A stretch of DNA of 64,000 bases from Palaemon carinicauda (GCF_036898095.1 NC_090759.1:21388497-21452496), one strand, 5' to 3'. Positions 20,906 through 33,130 are shown, counted from the first letter of the stretch. Notes: generated from the letters alone by a model not told the origin. Translations and numbers: made by a program.

Positions 20906-22917
20906 CACTTAATTTTCTGCTCCTCCTGTAAAGAAAGGAAATTGAAAGAAGTGTGCGGTAATTTATCACACTTGATAAATACATTTCATGCAATAAATGT
21001 TTTGGTATCTTAACCATTATGGCTTAGGATAGTTAGCTAGAAAGGAAATAGGAAAGACGCAGACTTGTCTCCTGTCCAGCCAATTGTTGTGACCTCCCCC
21101 AATATTAATATTAGAATTTCCTTATTAAAGGAAAATCAAAGGAGAAGGGTTCTAACCTCTAGTGTTAGAATTAGTGTATACTAGCACTGACCCTTTCATA
21201 AAAGTATTAATATTGTGGGGTAAAATATGATCTGATGACTTTCATCAGTGTATTGAAGGAATACTTCACTTCAATATAAAATTGGTCTCAACAATAGACT
21301 GTGAAAGGATACACAGGGAATGTTAGAAAGATAAACTACTGTATAATATATACTATAGTTTTCTGCCTGCAGTATGTACTATACTGCAAAAATACTGGCT
21401 ACTGTATAAGCATAAACTATAGTTCAGCCAGCATGTTGCCGGCTAGGTTAGTACCTGGCGGCACCGGTCCAGCCAGCATGCTGCTGGCTAGGTTAGTACC
21501 TGATGGCACTAGCCGACAGAGAGAGAGAGAAAGCATGGAGCGAAGGGCTACCTTATTAATGTAGTTTAGCACAATAAATAAAGGTGTAGGTATTATTATT
21601 CCTACTGCCTTCCTCCAGAATGAGCGTTCAAATGGAAGGAGGGAATGAATCATTCTAGCTTCCATCCAGCCACAAGATCTGCTGCCGGCTACTGCCGGTT
21701 TCAGGAATGTGGATGGCAGTCCAAGGGAGGACTGAAGAACAATCAAAGACAAAGGATCTCCCACCGGCAGCCGTCATGGCAGGCACAACCTTTCCCGGAG
21801 CCTTGCGTCCGTAGGGGAAAGTCAGAGCGGCTATCAAGCCGCCTATGTAGGAGCCGGTCGGTGCCACGTTCTACCCGGCAAGCGGGGAGATTGTAGGACA
21901 CCGGCCACAGACATGCGATGGCTAGGCTATCGCTAAAGGACAGAGGGGCAGGGAAAGGGTCTTGTATGTTGTCGGGAGAAGGCGGCAGGATTGCCGGCCA
22001 TTTCCAAGCACAATTTGAAACCTTGTTTCAATATCGGCGCTATCCTGGGCGGCAGAAGAATGTTGATTCTTCAGCCCAGGGTCTGCCGAAACAAGACCGC
22101 AAGGGAGAAGGTGGCGGCATTGTACTACCACTTCAGATTTGTACTAGGGAAGCTAGGCTTCCTATACGTACAACTGTAAGCCGGCAGGTGGAAAGACTGA
22201 ATACTCGTAAAACCAAGCCGGGATACTCACCGGCAAGGGGGAGAAGACAGAAAACACTAGCCTAGTCAAGCTGGAGTGTACTACTCTATGGCAAGACCAA
22301 GATAGGGATGTCGCTTAATGGCGGCACTCGGAGGGAAGGAGGGTTTACCCTTAAATCTCCGAAGGAGACGAGTATCGAATAATATAATTAATTCTAGGAA
22401 ATATACTATATCCTGTTGAATTGATAAAGCGATGTGCAAAGGTAAACGGGGATAATGTATGATAGTATACTAAAGCGCTTAGGCTAGGTTAGCCTAGCGC
22501 AGGGCGAGATCTCAGCTACCTATATCACTGAGACTCTAACGTAAACGATCGGCACATTTAGGAAGAGGAAAATTATTTGCATGAAGTTATCTTCACTAGT
22601 ATAATTTTTGCCTAAATAGCTATAATTCATTAAAGCTAAATACCGGGAATGTCGTTCTGCTGACTAAATAAGTCATTCATGACGGACGACAGCGTCCAAA
22701 ATGGCGCCTCCGGTGACCGGCTATGCTCCAATAAGCACATTAAATTTATGCTAATTTCACTGTAAGAAGGGAGCTAAACATTATACACAGTAAAGATTAA
22801 ATACTCAACTTTCCAGAGGCAGAAGAGGCTGGAGAATGCATAATAAATCCACGAGAATAGCGATCTAAAACACTAGATAAGCAGGGAGAAACACCGTGCG
22901 AAAGCGCTACTGAAATA
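20906..22917 (-). other. DIRS-2 long leader between ITR and gag
   Basis: About 2 kb without a credible gene. It is rich in CCGGC/GCCGG tokens between 21430 and 22250 and contains two copies of a 45-bp unit (21425-21469 and 21470-21514, starting CAGCCAGCATG). A comparable GC-rich leader exists in DIRS-6 (61130-63450) but not in DIRS-3, where gag starts about 200 bp from the ITR. Confidence 0.6.
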
Positions 22918-23222
22918 GGAATGAGCGCCATCTTGGAACCCTGTAATTGTAGGGGAGGAAGGGTAACTTTGATAACGGCTCCCCTTCAATTTCGCCACTC
23001 TTCCCCTTCGAGCGAAAACGCTATTCGGGGTGAAGATTGCCATGTGTCGTATCATGATATACGTCTCCTGATATTATGTGATATCCTTAAGAAAAATTTT
23101 AAGAATACTCGTGCCAGGAGTTAGAATTCTGGAGACCTATGGTCAATTCTCTGGGAGTATCACTGTAGCCGAATATCCCTTAGAAAGCTGTCTATAGGAA
23201 GCTCCATGAGGACGACATGGCT
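22918..23222 (-). repeat. DIRS-2 terminal inverted repeat (5' side)
   Basis: Reverse complement of 14351-14654. It contains GAGCGCCATCTTGG at about 22924-22937. Confidence 0.92.
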
Positions 23223-23239
23223 TGAGCCAAAAGATTTTT

Positions 23240-23895
23240 TTTTTTTTTTAAATCTACAACGTACTACTAGCTCTTGTTCAACTCGCATATCTACCAGTCT
23301 CTCACCACACTCATTTTCACCTGGTACACCATGCTTTCCAATGACATCTTCTACCTTTCCCGCACCCACTCTGGCATTCAAGTCACCCATCACAACTACA
23401 TAATAACTTCTACCCAGTCCTTTTACACACCTAGTTAATTCATTCCGCTCTTTTTCAGTTTTCACAACCTGGCCCATACGCACTAACAAACGCCCAACAT
23501 TCCCAACCCTTACCCACATTAACCTAAATGATACCTCCTTCCATTCGACTACTTTACTTGTCATCTATTCACTCAGCAATAAAGCCACACCCTCTCTTGC
23601 TCTTCCCCTTTCACTCCCAGTCACTTCACCAAGCATCACTTCAACCTTCCCTTTTATCTTTGTCTCACACAAGACCAATTTATCCAGCCTTCTATTCCTA
23701 AACATACTTTCATCCTAAACTTACTTCCAATCTCACAACTTTTTACTCTATCGTACAGCATCCATGCACATTCAGACACCCCAAATCTGGTTGGTACCTC
23801 TCAGGAATAAAAATTACAGGAGAGTGGGTTCCCCGTCCCCTCGTTCCGCCTATTTTAGTTGCCTCTTATGACACGAAGGGATACATAGGTGCGGT
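23240..23895 (-). pseudogene. antisense LINE: 5' region and first half of endonuclease domain
   Basis: On the minus strand the frame from 23564 down carries the EEP-endonuclease motif VVMGDLNARVGAGKVEDV, then GKHGVPGENECGERLVDM and VEQELVV, ending in a lysine run at the DIRS-2 boundary. The remaining half of the domain continues on the other side of DIRS-2 at about 14305. Upstream (23700-23895) comes a non-coding 5' segment with TCGTGTCATAAGAGG-like sequence. The endonuclease would nick target DNA in LINE retrotransposition. Confidence 0.82.
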
Positions 23896-23981
23896 CTTAA
23901 TTGTTGTTATGCCCCTTTTTGTTATGCAAATTATAATACTCACATATATAAAATGTAATTAAAGTCTTCATTGTTTTGCAG

Positions 23982-24105
23982 GAGGAAAGTGAGGAGTGTT
24001 TGCTAATTCATGGATGCCTGGCAAAAGTTATTGGCCTAGCCTTTGGCATTTTTGGGTTAATATTAATCATTGCTGGTTGGAGCTTCTGGTTCTATAGAGA
24101 AAGAG
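23982..24105 (+). CDS. host gene exon: juxtamembrane and transmembrane segment
   Basis: A 124-bp exon with acceptor TTTTGCAG|GAG (phase 0) and a strong donor GAG|GTAAGT (phase 1). The acidic start (EESEEC) with two cysteines six residues apart is followed by a hydrophobic helix of about 23 residues (24027-24095, VIGLAFGIFGLILIIAGW and on) and then R-E-R, a positive stop-transfer end. This fits a type I single-pass protein with the LDLa modules outside. The phase agrees with the exon at 10430-10548 before it and 46613 after it. Confidence 0.9.
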
Positions 24106-24645
24106 GTAAGTGATTGAATGACTTGAAAATTTCTTTGTCATGGTAAACAAAGACTATAATAATCTATAATAGGGAATGCTCTTATCTGCTATTTTCAGTT
24201 ATATGTTGATTAATTTTGGAGAGTTTTAGTCCTAAGTTTTCTTGATACAGATTTATATTATCTGATAGAGGATTACATGAAACTTAGTGTAGGGTCTGAA
24301 TTGCATTCTAAGGTATTTCCTGGGCTTTTCTAATTCTGAATTTTATATACTGATTACATCTTCAACTGCTTGTTTACGAGGTCATGGTAATTAGTCTAAT
24401 ACAGTAAAGTAGAATTTATCAACACTCATAAATAATACTGGTAAATGTATTGAGATAATTATTTTTATCAGAATAAAGAAAGTGGTCTAGTTAGTGTTTT
24501 ATTATATATGAATATGCAAATGACCATTTAAGGTTTATTTCGTAGAGACACTAATTCTTATACTACAGTACTGTAGTGATGCTTTCTCTTTCCATCATAT
24601 TTGAATATGAAACTAAGAAAATTAAGTCAAAATTATATCCATAAC
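24106..24645. other. intron start, nothing recognised
   Basis: AT-rich intron sequence between the transmembrane exon donor and the (TA)n array. No element ends or coding motifs seen. Confidence 0.5.
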
Positions 24646-24651
24646 AATATA

Positions 24652-24736
<85 letters not shown>

Positions 24737-24750
24737 GTGTATGTATACTG

Positions 24751-24817
<67 letters not shown>

Positions 24818-24865
24818 TGTATATATAATTTATATGATTTATATAATATATATGTATATAATATA

Positions 24866-24924
<59 letters not shown>

Positions 24925-24967
24925 TATATATATTATATATGTATATAATATATGTATATAATATATG

Positions 24968-25021
<54 letters not shown>

Positions 25022-25081
25022 TATATATTATATATGTATATAATATATATATATAATATATATATATAATATATATATACA

Positions 25082-25139
<58 letters not shown>

Positions 25140-25141
25140 CA

Positions 25142-25189
<48 letters not shown>

Positions 25190-25191
25190 CA

Positions 25192-25269
<78 letters not shown>

Positions 25270-25271
25270 CA

Positions 25272-25346
<75 letters not shown>
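24646..25346. repeat. (TA)n array, about 700 bp, interrupted
   Basis: Almost pure TA dinucleotides, broken by short TGTATG, CTGTATATA and ATAATATA variants. Between 25070 and 25275, ATACAGTATATA interruptions recur at intervals, suggesting a higher-order duplication of the array. The apparent 75- and 145-codon frames of alternating Tyr and Ile are artefacts. Confidence 0.97.
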
Positions 25347-25349
<3 letters not shown>

Positions 25350-25350
<1 letters not shown>

Positions 25351-26904
25351 GAAAGAGGGGGTATCATCAACTAGTTAATATAAATTAAGCCTTTTAATTT
25401 AGTCTTTGTTTATATTTCTATAATTTTTTTCTTTGTTCTGTCTATTCATCACTGACCTGATGTTTTATGGATAGTGCTCTCATCAAGTAAGTAAAAATGT
25501 TTTGTAATTTTTGTGTTTGAATGCATAAGTATCTTATTCCCAACTATTATTTGTATGAACCTCCACTAATGTTCATATTGCTTCTCCAGAAGCTAAATTT
25601 ATTGATGTTTACTCCAAAAATGCATAAAATTTTTCTCATTTTCTTTCCTTTCCAAAGATACATGTAATGTAATGACACAATCTATCTGTTAATGGAAAGT
25701 AGCATGCTAAGAGTTGCCCATCTTTAGCTTTCTTTGTTGAAGTAACTTGTCAAGACGTGGATCTCCCCTTTCAGATTATAGTAAGCTTTTATAGGTTTAT
25801 GATTAAATACCTAATTGTTTGGTTAGCATTTCTGCCCGAGGAAAGCAATTTTATTTTAAATATCTGTTGTGATGAGTAATATATATATCACAATTCCTAT
25901 TAGCACTTGTATTTCAAATTAGTGTTTATGGATCCAGAGACTATACTCTGGCCAGCATTAAAGCTTCTACGTTGTAAACAGAATGCCTGCTGTTTATTTC
26001 TTATAACAGCCGAATTAAAGAATTTTTATTTCAAGGGAATTACATCGAGATGGATATTTATTGTGGATATGGTAATGATGTAACTTCCCAGGTAAGTTAG
26101 TGATGATCCTTTTTGGAGTTTTAACTTATTTAATCTCAGAAGGCCACCGAGCATTCTCTTGTGGGTGGTAAGTCTGGCTTGCTTGCCTGGTTGCTTACAC
26201 TAACCTAACTTCCATAGTCGGGCCTCTTGGTCATTATTACATAGTGCTCCTTCAGTAAGGGTTATGAATGGTCAATGCACCTCAGAGTTGAATTCCTTTT
26301 GTATGAGTATTTTCTTGAAGTAATTTACTTCATTTGCAGCTTAAGTCGTGCATTATTGCATACTTGTGGCTCTATATGACATCTAGATTGCAAGGCAGAA
26401 GACAGAGTTTGGTAGCTAGATCCTAATATCCTATCTCTTTCTAAAGTAAGCGATCTTAAATAATATACATAGATTTACTTTGGGAGGTGGCATTTCATAT
26501 CGTAGATGCTTTTAAATTTTGTTATTGGTGGTACATCAGCTCAGCCTGTCGGTTGCATCACAGGATCTCTTGGGATGACAGTGCATTTCTATTTGCTTCA
26601 ACAGAGGGGCATCACTAAATTACTATGTAGTTGCAAGCAAGATCAGTGTTAGGAAATAGTCCCCTGGAAAACTTACTGTAAAACTAACTTATTACTTTTT
26701 TAAGATAGGTTCTGATGAGGCTTTTTCATCTACTGGAGGTACTCAGAGACATCGGTGTCTAGATATTCATGTCACTTTCTTCATTTTGATGTGAATAAGA
26801 AGTCATTAAGTAATTACCACTTTTACTAAGAATGGCTATTTGGCATTAACACTGATGAAAAATATTAAAAAAAATTTCAATCTATTTTTAATCTATTGTT
26901 TAAA
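25350..26904. other. intron sequence, nothing recognised
   Basis: AT-rich intron. No ORF over 60 codons and no repeat terminus identified. Confidence 0.5.
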
Positions 26905-27190
26905 AGGGTTGTGGTGGCTTATTAGAAATGCCTTTGCCAGGAGATTACTGACCTAGGGTTCGAGTCTCGCTCAAGGTCAATAGTTAGTTGTAGTGTCTGA
27001 AACCTCACCATCTTAGGGGCCATATAGATCTATCTGTTGAGTTATCAGTAGCCTTTGCTTGGCTCCTCTGTGCTTTTAGCTTGGTTGGAGAGGGGCTTAG
27101 GTGCTGAAATTATGCATATATGGTCATTTTCTAGAGCATTTTCACTGTCTCTTGCCTCTACCATTCATGAGTGCTCTTTAAACCTTTATA
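26905..27190 (+). repeat. tRNA-derived SINE, copy 1
   Basis: The 5' part looks like a tRNA with a good RNA polymerase III box B (GGTTCGAGTCT at 26957-26967) and a weaker box A (near 26912-26925). A tRNA-unrelated body follows, with CCTCACCATC, GAGTTATCAG and a tail block CACTGTCTCTTGCCTCTACC. The same body and tail occur at 48215-48529, showing a dispersed family. Confidence 0.85.
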
Positions 27191-27889
27191 AGCTAATTGA
27201 CTCATGACTCTTTGTGGGTCATATACGGGGAGTGTTCTTGAAGTACCTTACTTTGTAGTTAATTCTAGACTTGTTGTCTTTGAGCAGAGAAGATCAGGCT
27301 CTTTTCTATAAGTTATGATGAAAATACACTACTGTACTGTACCACTAATTACCAGTACTTTGATTTTTGTTGGATTGGGAATTTAACTCCATTAAAGCCT
27401 TTTTTGATAGCTCAGAAAACCACATGCAGTATTTATAGATTCAGGGTAATATTTCAGGCATAACCTATCGAGTTTCAAACTAACCAATGGGCTTAACTAA
27501 TGGTCCTACTACACTATTCAGTAACATTTCTGGTTGTACAGTTTATCCCATTTTCAAGATCCTCGCGCAGAGCCTCAGAATTCTGTATTTTCTTGTGCCT
27601 TTCTGGAGTGTAATTATAGCACTCACACATTTTTAGCCAATCTTTTAGGCACTTAGATTTTACAAGGCAGCAGACCAAGAGGGTAACCTGGATTCTTATT
27701 TCTCTTGCCCTCCCTCACAAAAAATTGATTTATTACAACTATTGTGTACAGGTTGAATGATAGGGGTGGGGTAATTTATCAATAATTAATGTTTCAATAA
27801 TGAAGAAAGTTATTCAAATTTCTAACTTTCTTGAAAAAAAAGATAGGCCATGGCCCAATAGCATTTCCCTGATGTTGGTCCATAAAACA
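27191..27889. other. intron sequence, nothing recognised
   Basis: AT-rich intron between the SINE and DIRS-3. Confidence 0.5.
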
Positions 27890-27924
27890 GATTTGACTTA
27901 TGAAAAATCTATTTTTGGGTGAGA

Positions 27925-28210
27925 TAGCCATGTCGTTCTGAAGTTCCCTTTGGCAGCTTCTTACTGTATAATATCTCTGCGAGTGATATTACAAGAGAAT
28001 TAACATCAGGTATCACGGGGTTCTAACCCCCGGAACGACTATCCTAAGATATCGTGTATAAACAGAGACGTATCCGTAGATAACCATAGATATCTGCACC
28101 CCCAACAGACTTGACCCAGTCCAGGAAACTAGGGGATGGGATAAGTGAGGAGCCATTACTTATCCCCTTCCCCCATGGTACCCTCATATGTCCCAGATGG
28201 CATCATCCCA
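27925..28210 (+). repeat. DIRS-3 terminal inverted repeat (3' side)
   Basis: Matches 33270-33565 in reverse complement: TATCACGGGGTTCTAACCCC, ATAACCATAGATATCTGCAC, GAAACTAGGGGA and CTCATATGTCCCAGATGG are shared. Confidence 0.9.
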
Positions 28211-28269
28211 CTAGCAGCATAACTACTGTGAAAAGAGGCATCCTACGAGGAATCGGGGAGGGACAACCT

Positions 28270-28375
28270 AACGGGTGGACCATCAGGACGACATGGCTAT
28301 CTCGCCCAAAAATAGATTTTTCTCACGTCAAAATCCGTTTTTTGGGCTCGAGCCATGTCGTCCTGATGGAAGTGT
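28270..28375 (-). repeat. DIRS-3 internal complementary region
   Basis: It holds CATCAGGACGACATGGCTAT, then CCCAAAAATAGATTTTTCTC, then TTTTGGGCTCGAGCCATGTC. The halves complement the left end at 27891-27940 and the right end at 33535-33572. Confidence 0.9.
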
Positions 28376-29157
28376 ACCAGAGAATTGCCTATGCCTCGGT
28401 AGGAAGCCTCAAAGAGAGAGGTCCCAATACCGAAATGCACTTACAGGATTACTCCGTCAAGGCATAGGTATCACTCTCAAATATATATCCCAGAACAGTT
28501 CGGAGGCAGTATTGACAAGTATGATGGTCCGTCAAGGGGGCAACAAGGACCAAAGGACCGCCCTCCGCAATTGGAAAAGCACCTGAGTTTAGTGTCAGGA
28601 ATCCTAAGGAACACAAAACTGAAGGAGGCATCGTAGGTAAGACGTACGAAACAAATACCCACCAGGATAAACAATTCAATTATGTTCAGGAAGGATAATA
28701 ATGAGGCGGCACACTAAATTTATTGCCACTAAGGTAGTAATAAGGGTAATAAATTAGCATAAAATAGAAAGCATGTAACAATTTACAGAATTTTATTCAC
28801 AGGGATCAGGGCAAAGGATAATAAGCAATCATCATTAATGGCATATAAATCCATGCCCAGACATAAGGTAACATTAGGGGACAAATACATGACATACGGA
28901 ACCGTAGGGAACGTATGACAAGATAAACCTGATCAATAGATATATGATCACCTATGTATAAAAAGGGGTAATCACTTGGACAAATTGAGATAATGCTTAA
29001 CCAACATTTAGACAGGTAGGCTGTAGCACTGAAGGGACACAAGTGAACCTGAAAAGTAAATGATTAATTGCATTTTTTCTTTGTTCCTGAAGCAAAAACC
29101 AACTGTTTACTCATTGTAAATAACAAGCTGGAGAAGTGCCCTAGGACTCTCTGTGGG

Positions 29158-30051
29158 CTACGTCGTTGCAGCGGGTTTGATAACACTTCCCGCAGCCACC
29201 ACAAAATGGCGTATCTCCTCCAATTGCTTCAGATAATGCCTGCAGAAAACCCTAGTGGACTTCCAACCAGTATATGCCTGTAGTCCCTCAAAGGACATAT
29301 ACTGGAAAAAGTTCAAGGAGGAAGCCACTTCGTATAAAGTAATTTTTGCTCTTAACTGTTTCAGAGACAAATCAGACCCCACTTTTTCCCCCTTAAACAA
29401 TTGACCACCCTTAAACTGCACTGTTCTTAGTAAATACACTTTTAGACACTGCACTGGGCACAGGGAGTGATCACCTGGTAAAGGAACTATTTTCCATGGA
29501 CCCCACCATTTAGAGGGAAGTTCATTCTTAGCTAGAAAAGCAGGATCAGGGTATAAATTAACCTCGCCATTATCCACAAATTCAATGTGGCCCTCGTCTC
29601 TAGAAAGCGCCACAATTTCACTAACACGAGCACCAGAAGCTATTGCAATTAAAAAGATGACTTTCTGAGTGAGATCATGAATAGAAACCGTTTGATTGTC
29701 TATGTCCGAAGCGAATTGCAAAACTTTGTCCAAACACCTAGAGATAGGCTTCAGTGAAGCCGACAGCCATAGCCTTGCACAAGCCTTCGGAATTTTGTTG
29801 AAGAGATGCAAGTTAAAGTCAACATCAAAGGCGTATAGTATAATCCTAGTGAGGGCCGATTTGTATGACGAAATCGTGGAGGAAGCTAGACCTTGATCGT
29901 GTAAATCAATGAGGAAACCTACACAAAAATCCATAGTAATTGATCCTGGATTCTTGTCTTTGACGTATTTGACCCATTTCTTCCGTGACGCTTCATACCG
30001 AGTCATGGTGGTAGATGTTTTATAGTTTTCTGCAAACTCCAACGTTATCAC
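29158..30051 (-). pseudogene. DIRS-3 tyrosine recombinase: open frame lacking the HxxR box
   Basis: A 297-codon frame without stops. It includes the N-terminal core-binding part (TMTRYEASRKKWVKYVKDKN), the first catalytic Arg (ASGARVSEIVALSRDEGHIE, about 29580-29640) and the C-terminal GWKSTRVFCRHYLKQ with the Tyr (about 29230-29275). Compared with DIRS-6, the segment between RAKIT and VASSLNFF is about 16 residues shorter and has lost the G-H-D-L-R-K box, which supplies catalytic His and Arg. The deletion is in frame, so the protein could be made but should be unable to recombine DNA. I treat it as an inactivated gene. Confidence 0.85.
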
Positions 30052-30106
30052 GTTGAATTTGGAACTTCTTTTCCAGGGCTAGGACGAAAAAATCATGATA
30101 TGAAGG

Positions 30107-31720
30107 TTATTTGTTCTCCATGATGAAGCGTAGACAATCTCCCGCTGTACCTCCTGGGACAGAATCGGGTAGGGCAACAGCACCAACTTGGGGTTCAATT
30201 CTGTGACCATGGGAAACCAGTTGCTCTTTGGCCACAGAGGAGCCACCAGAGCCGCCTTCCCTTTGAAAGACCGAAGCTTGTCCAGAACTTTTATGAGGAG
30301 GTTGAAGTGTGGGAACAGGTAAATCCTCGTTCAACGATTCCAATCCAGGGACATCGCGTCCATTCCCACTGCTGCTTGATCCACGTTCATTGCCACATAG
30401 AAGGGAAGTTTCTTGTAGAGACTCGTCACAAACAGATCCACTTGAAGTCCAGGGACTTGATCCTGCACGAAACAGAATGATTTTCCATTGAGAGACCACT
30501 CCGTCTCTAGAGGTTTTGTCCAAGAGAGGGAATCCGCCATCACATTTTTTACTCCATGAAGGTGGGATGCTGACAGGTGCCAACCTTTCTTCTGAGCCAA
30601 CGTAAAGATAGCTATCATTACAGGATTTATTTGGGGAGACCTCGACCCTTGTCTGTTGATGCAATAGACTGTCACCTTGCTGTTGAGGACTAGACAGTTA
30701 TGAATGTTCTTCTTCAAGTGTAATTTCTTGAGGGACCAGAAGACTGCCATGGCCTCCAGAATATTGATGTGGAATTTTTGAAATTTCTAAGACCAACGGC
30801 TTTGCACTTTCTTGAGTGGGGTATGACCCCCCCCCCCCCCCCCCCCAACCGTCCATGGCGTCCGTATGAAGTGTCACTACTGGAGGAGGAAATCGCAATA
30901 GTACCGTCCACGGTCGAAGTTGATTGCAATAAAACTGGAGTCTGTTTCTGAAGGTCGCGAAGAGCTTTAGAGGCTCTGTTTCCAAACTCTGCTTGCATCC
31001 TTGAGTCGTACTTTGAGGACGGTTCGTTACTGAGGCGAATTGTAAAGATCCTAGAACCCTCTCCTGGCATCGCCTGGTGATCGTCCCCCGAATTGATCAG
31101 AGACCTGACTGACTTCACTATTTCCTTTCTCTTCGAGGGAGGAATAGAAAAGGAATGAGACTTGAGGTTCCAATGAATCCCCAACCACTGGAAGTCTTGA
31201 GCTGGGGCCAGCCTTGATTTCTTAAAGTTGATCTGAAATCTGAGGAACTGAAGGAACCGTACAACTCGGGTGGCTGCTTCCGAGCACTTCAGTGCCGAGG
31301 GAGCCCACACTAGCCAGTCGTCCAGGTACGTCGCTACTTGAAGGCCTTTTTCCCGAAGTTTCTGTACGAGTGTGTCGATAAGCTTCGTGAAAATTCTCAG
31401 AGCTATGTTGAGCCCGAATGGTATAGCTCTGAATGTTTAGAACTTTCTCTCCGGGTTGAAACCAGGGTAGGGGTAGAAGCGTCAATCTATCGGAAGGTGC
31501 CAATAAGCGTCGGTAAGATCTATAGAGATGGTGTAAGCCTCCAGGGGTAGTAAGGTCCGTATCTGCGAAATGGTCAGCATCCGGAAACTGTCGCATTGAA
31601 CGAATAGGTTTAGAGGGGACAAGCCGAGAATAGTTCAAGGTATGCTCGAATAGATTACCTTGAAATGTCATAGATCTCTTGCAACGGATAACTTTTCTTC
31701 AGAAGTACTTGTACATATTG
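30107..31720 (-). pseudogene. DIRS-3 reverse transcriptase-RNase H, disrupted
   Basis: The YLDDW box is visible near 31312-31335 on the minus strand. Downstream comes INFKKSRLAPAQDFQWLGIH (frame ending 30714), then RNase H fragments with HTDA-M-DGWGG at the 20-C homopolymer (30827-30846), VTVYCINRQGSRSPQINPVM and NVMADSLSWTKP, and the extension DLFVTSLYKKLPFYVAM. The frame changes at least four times, including across the homopolymer. Clearly non-functional. Confidence 0.82.
30827..30846 (+). repeat. 20-C homopolymer in the DIRS-3 RNase H region
   Basis: Twenty C on the + strand (G on the coding strand), replacing the short glycine-codon stretch of the D-G-W-G-G motif seen in related elements. 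It breaks the frame. Confidence 0.9.
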
Positions 31721-31829
31721 TTCCAGATGAGGTGTTGTTTTCTGGAAGAATCTCCTGAGTTTGGTGGCCTTCGTTTCCACTTCCAACCCAAGCCGTTGGA
31801 AATGATGCTCTGTGCCCAAGGACTGAAGG

Positions 31830-33130
31830 ACTATCGGTCCTTGAACAAGACCAGCCGTCCCCCTACCGGGAGATCTTCATTGTTTGTGTTGAGGACGTGA
31901 ACCTCTTCCTCCTCTGCCGTCTCGATGTCCGCGACCCCTGGACTTGCCTCCTCTGTCAGAGCAGCCTCTACCTCCTTTTTCTTTCTTGGGAGGTTGAAAG
32001 GAAGACGACCCTTGTTTATGCACAGGGTTGAAGACCAGGGACTGTCACCACATGCTGAGGTATAGTGAGACAGTCTGAGGGTGAGGGATGGCGGTAGGGG
32101 GAGGAGCAAACGACTTCCGATGATAGGTCGGTTTACGAGATCTCTTGGGTTTTGGTGCTCCCCAGGGGTGAAGTTCCTTTACAAGGAGATCCCTCACTTA
32201 TGGAAAAGGCTCTAGTTCTCTGCGACATCCTTATCCATAACTTCCTTCACCAACTTCTGAGGAAACAGGTGCTTTCCCCAGATGCTAGAGTCAATGAGAC
32301 GTTTCGACTCATGGTGGATGGTAGGTGTGGCAAGTACATGCTCTCTACAGGCTCTATGGGCCTGAAAGAAAGCATAAAGGTCCTTCATAAAGGTGGTGAG
32401 TTGACTTCGCCAACAAGGAAAAGACTGGGGCATCTGTAAAATTCCCGATCATCGTCCCCATAAAACATTGCAGAGACATTGAAGCTGATTAACCTTTCTC
32501 TGGTCTCCAGCTCAGCCTTAAGAAGGTGTTTGGGAATCCTGGGCAGCTTTTCATTAAACTGGTGACTGGCCACATCCTTATCCAGTTTACCTTCCGCATA
32601 AGTAAACTGGACATCAGTTCAGTGGTCGGCATCATATGATAAGATAAGGGAGACTGGTTTGCACTTTTCCAAAGCTGGAAGAGGCTTACCCTCACGAATG
32701 GCCTTCTCCTTTGCCACGCAGCCCTTCGAGGCAAAGGGGAAGACCATTGTGTCTGGAGCCTCGAAGGTGGCCAACCTCTTACCGAAGGCTCCAAGCTGTG
32801 TATTAATACACCCTGCCGTTTTCATTTCACTGCCAGGTGTTGAGCCCTTGTGTGTTCCAAGAGGATCATTTCCTTAGAGATGTTGTCATCCTGCAACGGA
32901 ACCCCTTCAGCTAGCTTCACGTGGCAAAAGGGATAGGCATCAATGTCGGGGCAAAAGTCCAGATCCGCCACCGGTCGGGAACCCAGCCCTTTGCCAATGT
33001 GGAGGATGCCCTCGGAGAGCACGCCGTAGCCAGCATACCTCCACAGATTTTGCTGCGTGCAATAAGGTAGCTGGGAAGGCAAGACTTTATCCCTAGTCGG
33101 CTCCTCTTGCTTCTTCAAGGCCTGGAACCT
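31830..33130 (-). pseudogene. DIRS-3 gag, frameshifted
   Basis: Blocks homologous to DIRS-6 gag appear in several minus-strand frames: WRYAGYGV near 33030, then DIDAYPFCHVKLAEG (32900-32960), LGAFGKRLATFEAPDTMVFP (32740-32800), a KLPRIPKHLLKAELETRERL block (32500-32560), and LTTFMKDLYAFFQAHRACRE followed by IDSSIWGKHLFPQKLVKEV (32230-32400). Frameshifts separate them, and the N-terminal Cys/His part seen in DIRS-2 and DIRS-6 was not found before the ITR. Confidence 0.75.

Larger units (their letters stand above)
14308..23236 (-). mobile_element. DIRS-2: DIRS-like element, minus strand, with nested hAT
   Basis: An 8.9-kb element with ITRs at about 14351-14654 and 22918-23222, and an ICR at 14740-14835 near its 3' end. 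On the minus strand the order is a long leader (20906-22917), gag (18330-20905), RT-RNase H (16520-18330) and recombinase (15545-16450). It shares terminal and ICR sequence with DIRS-3, -4 and -6. It is inserted in the endonuclease domain of an antisense LINE in the second visible intron. All its genes are broken. Confidence 0.92.

Noticed and set aside
24601..25370. Open frames of alternating Tyr and Ile
   Set aside because: A direct translation of (TA)n; not a protein.
26905..26980. A tRNA gene, suggested by a good box B
   Set aside because: No convincing acceptor stem or anticodon arm, and the tRNA-like part is fused to a body and tail repeated at 48215. It is a SINE head.
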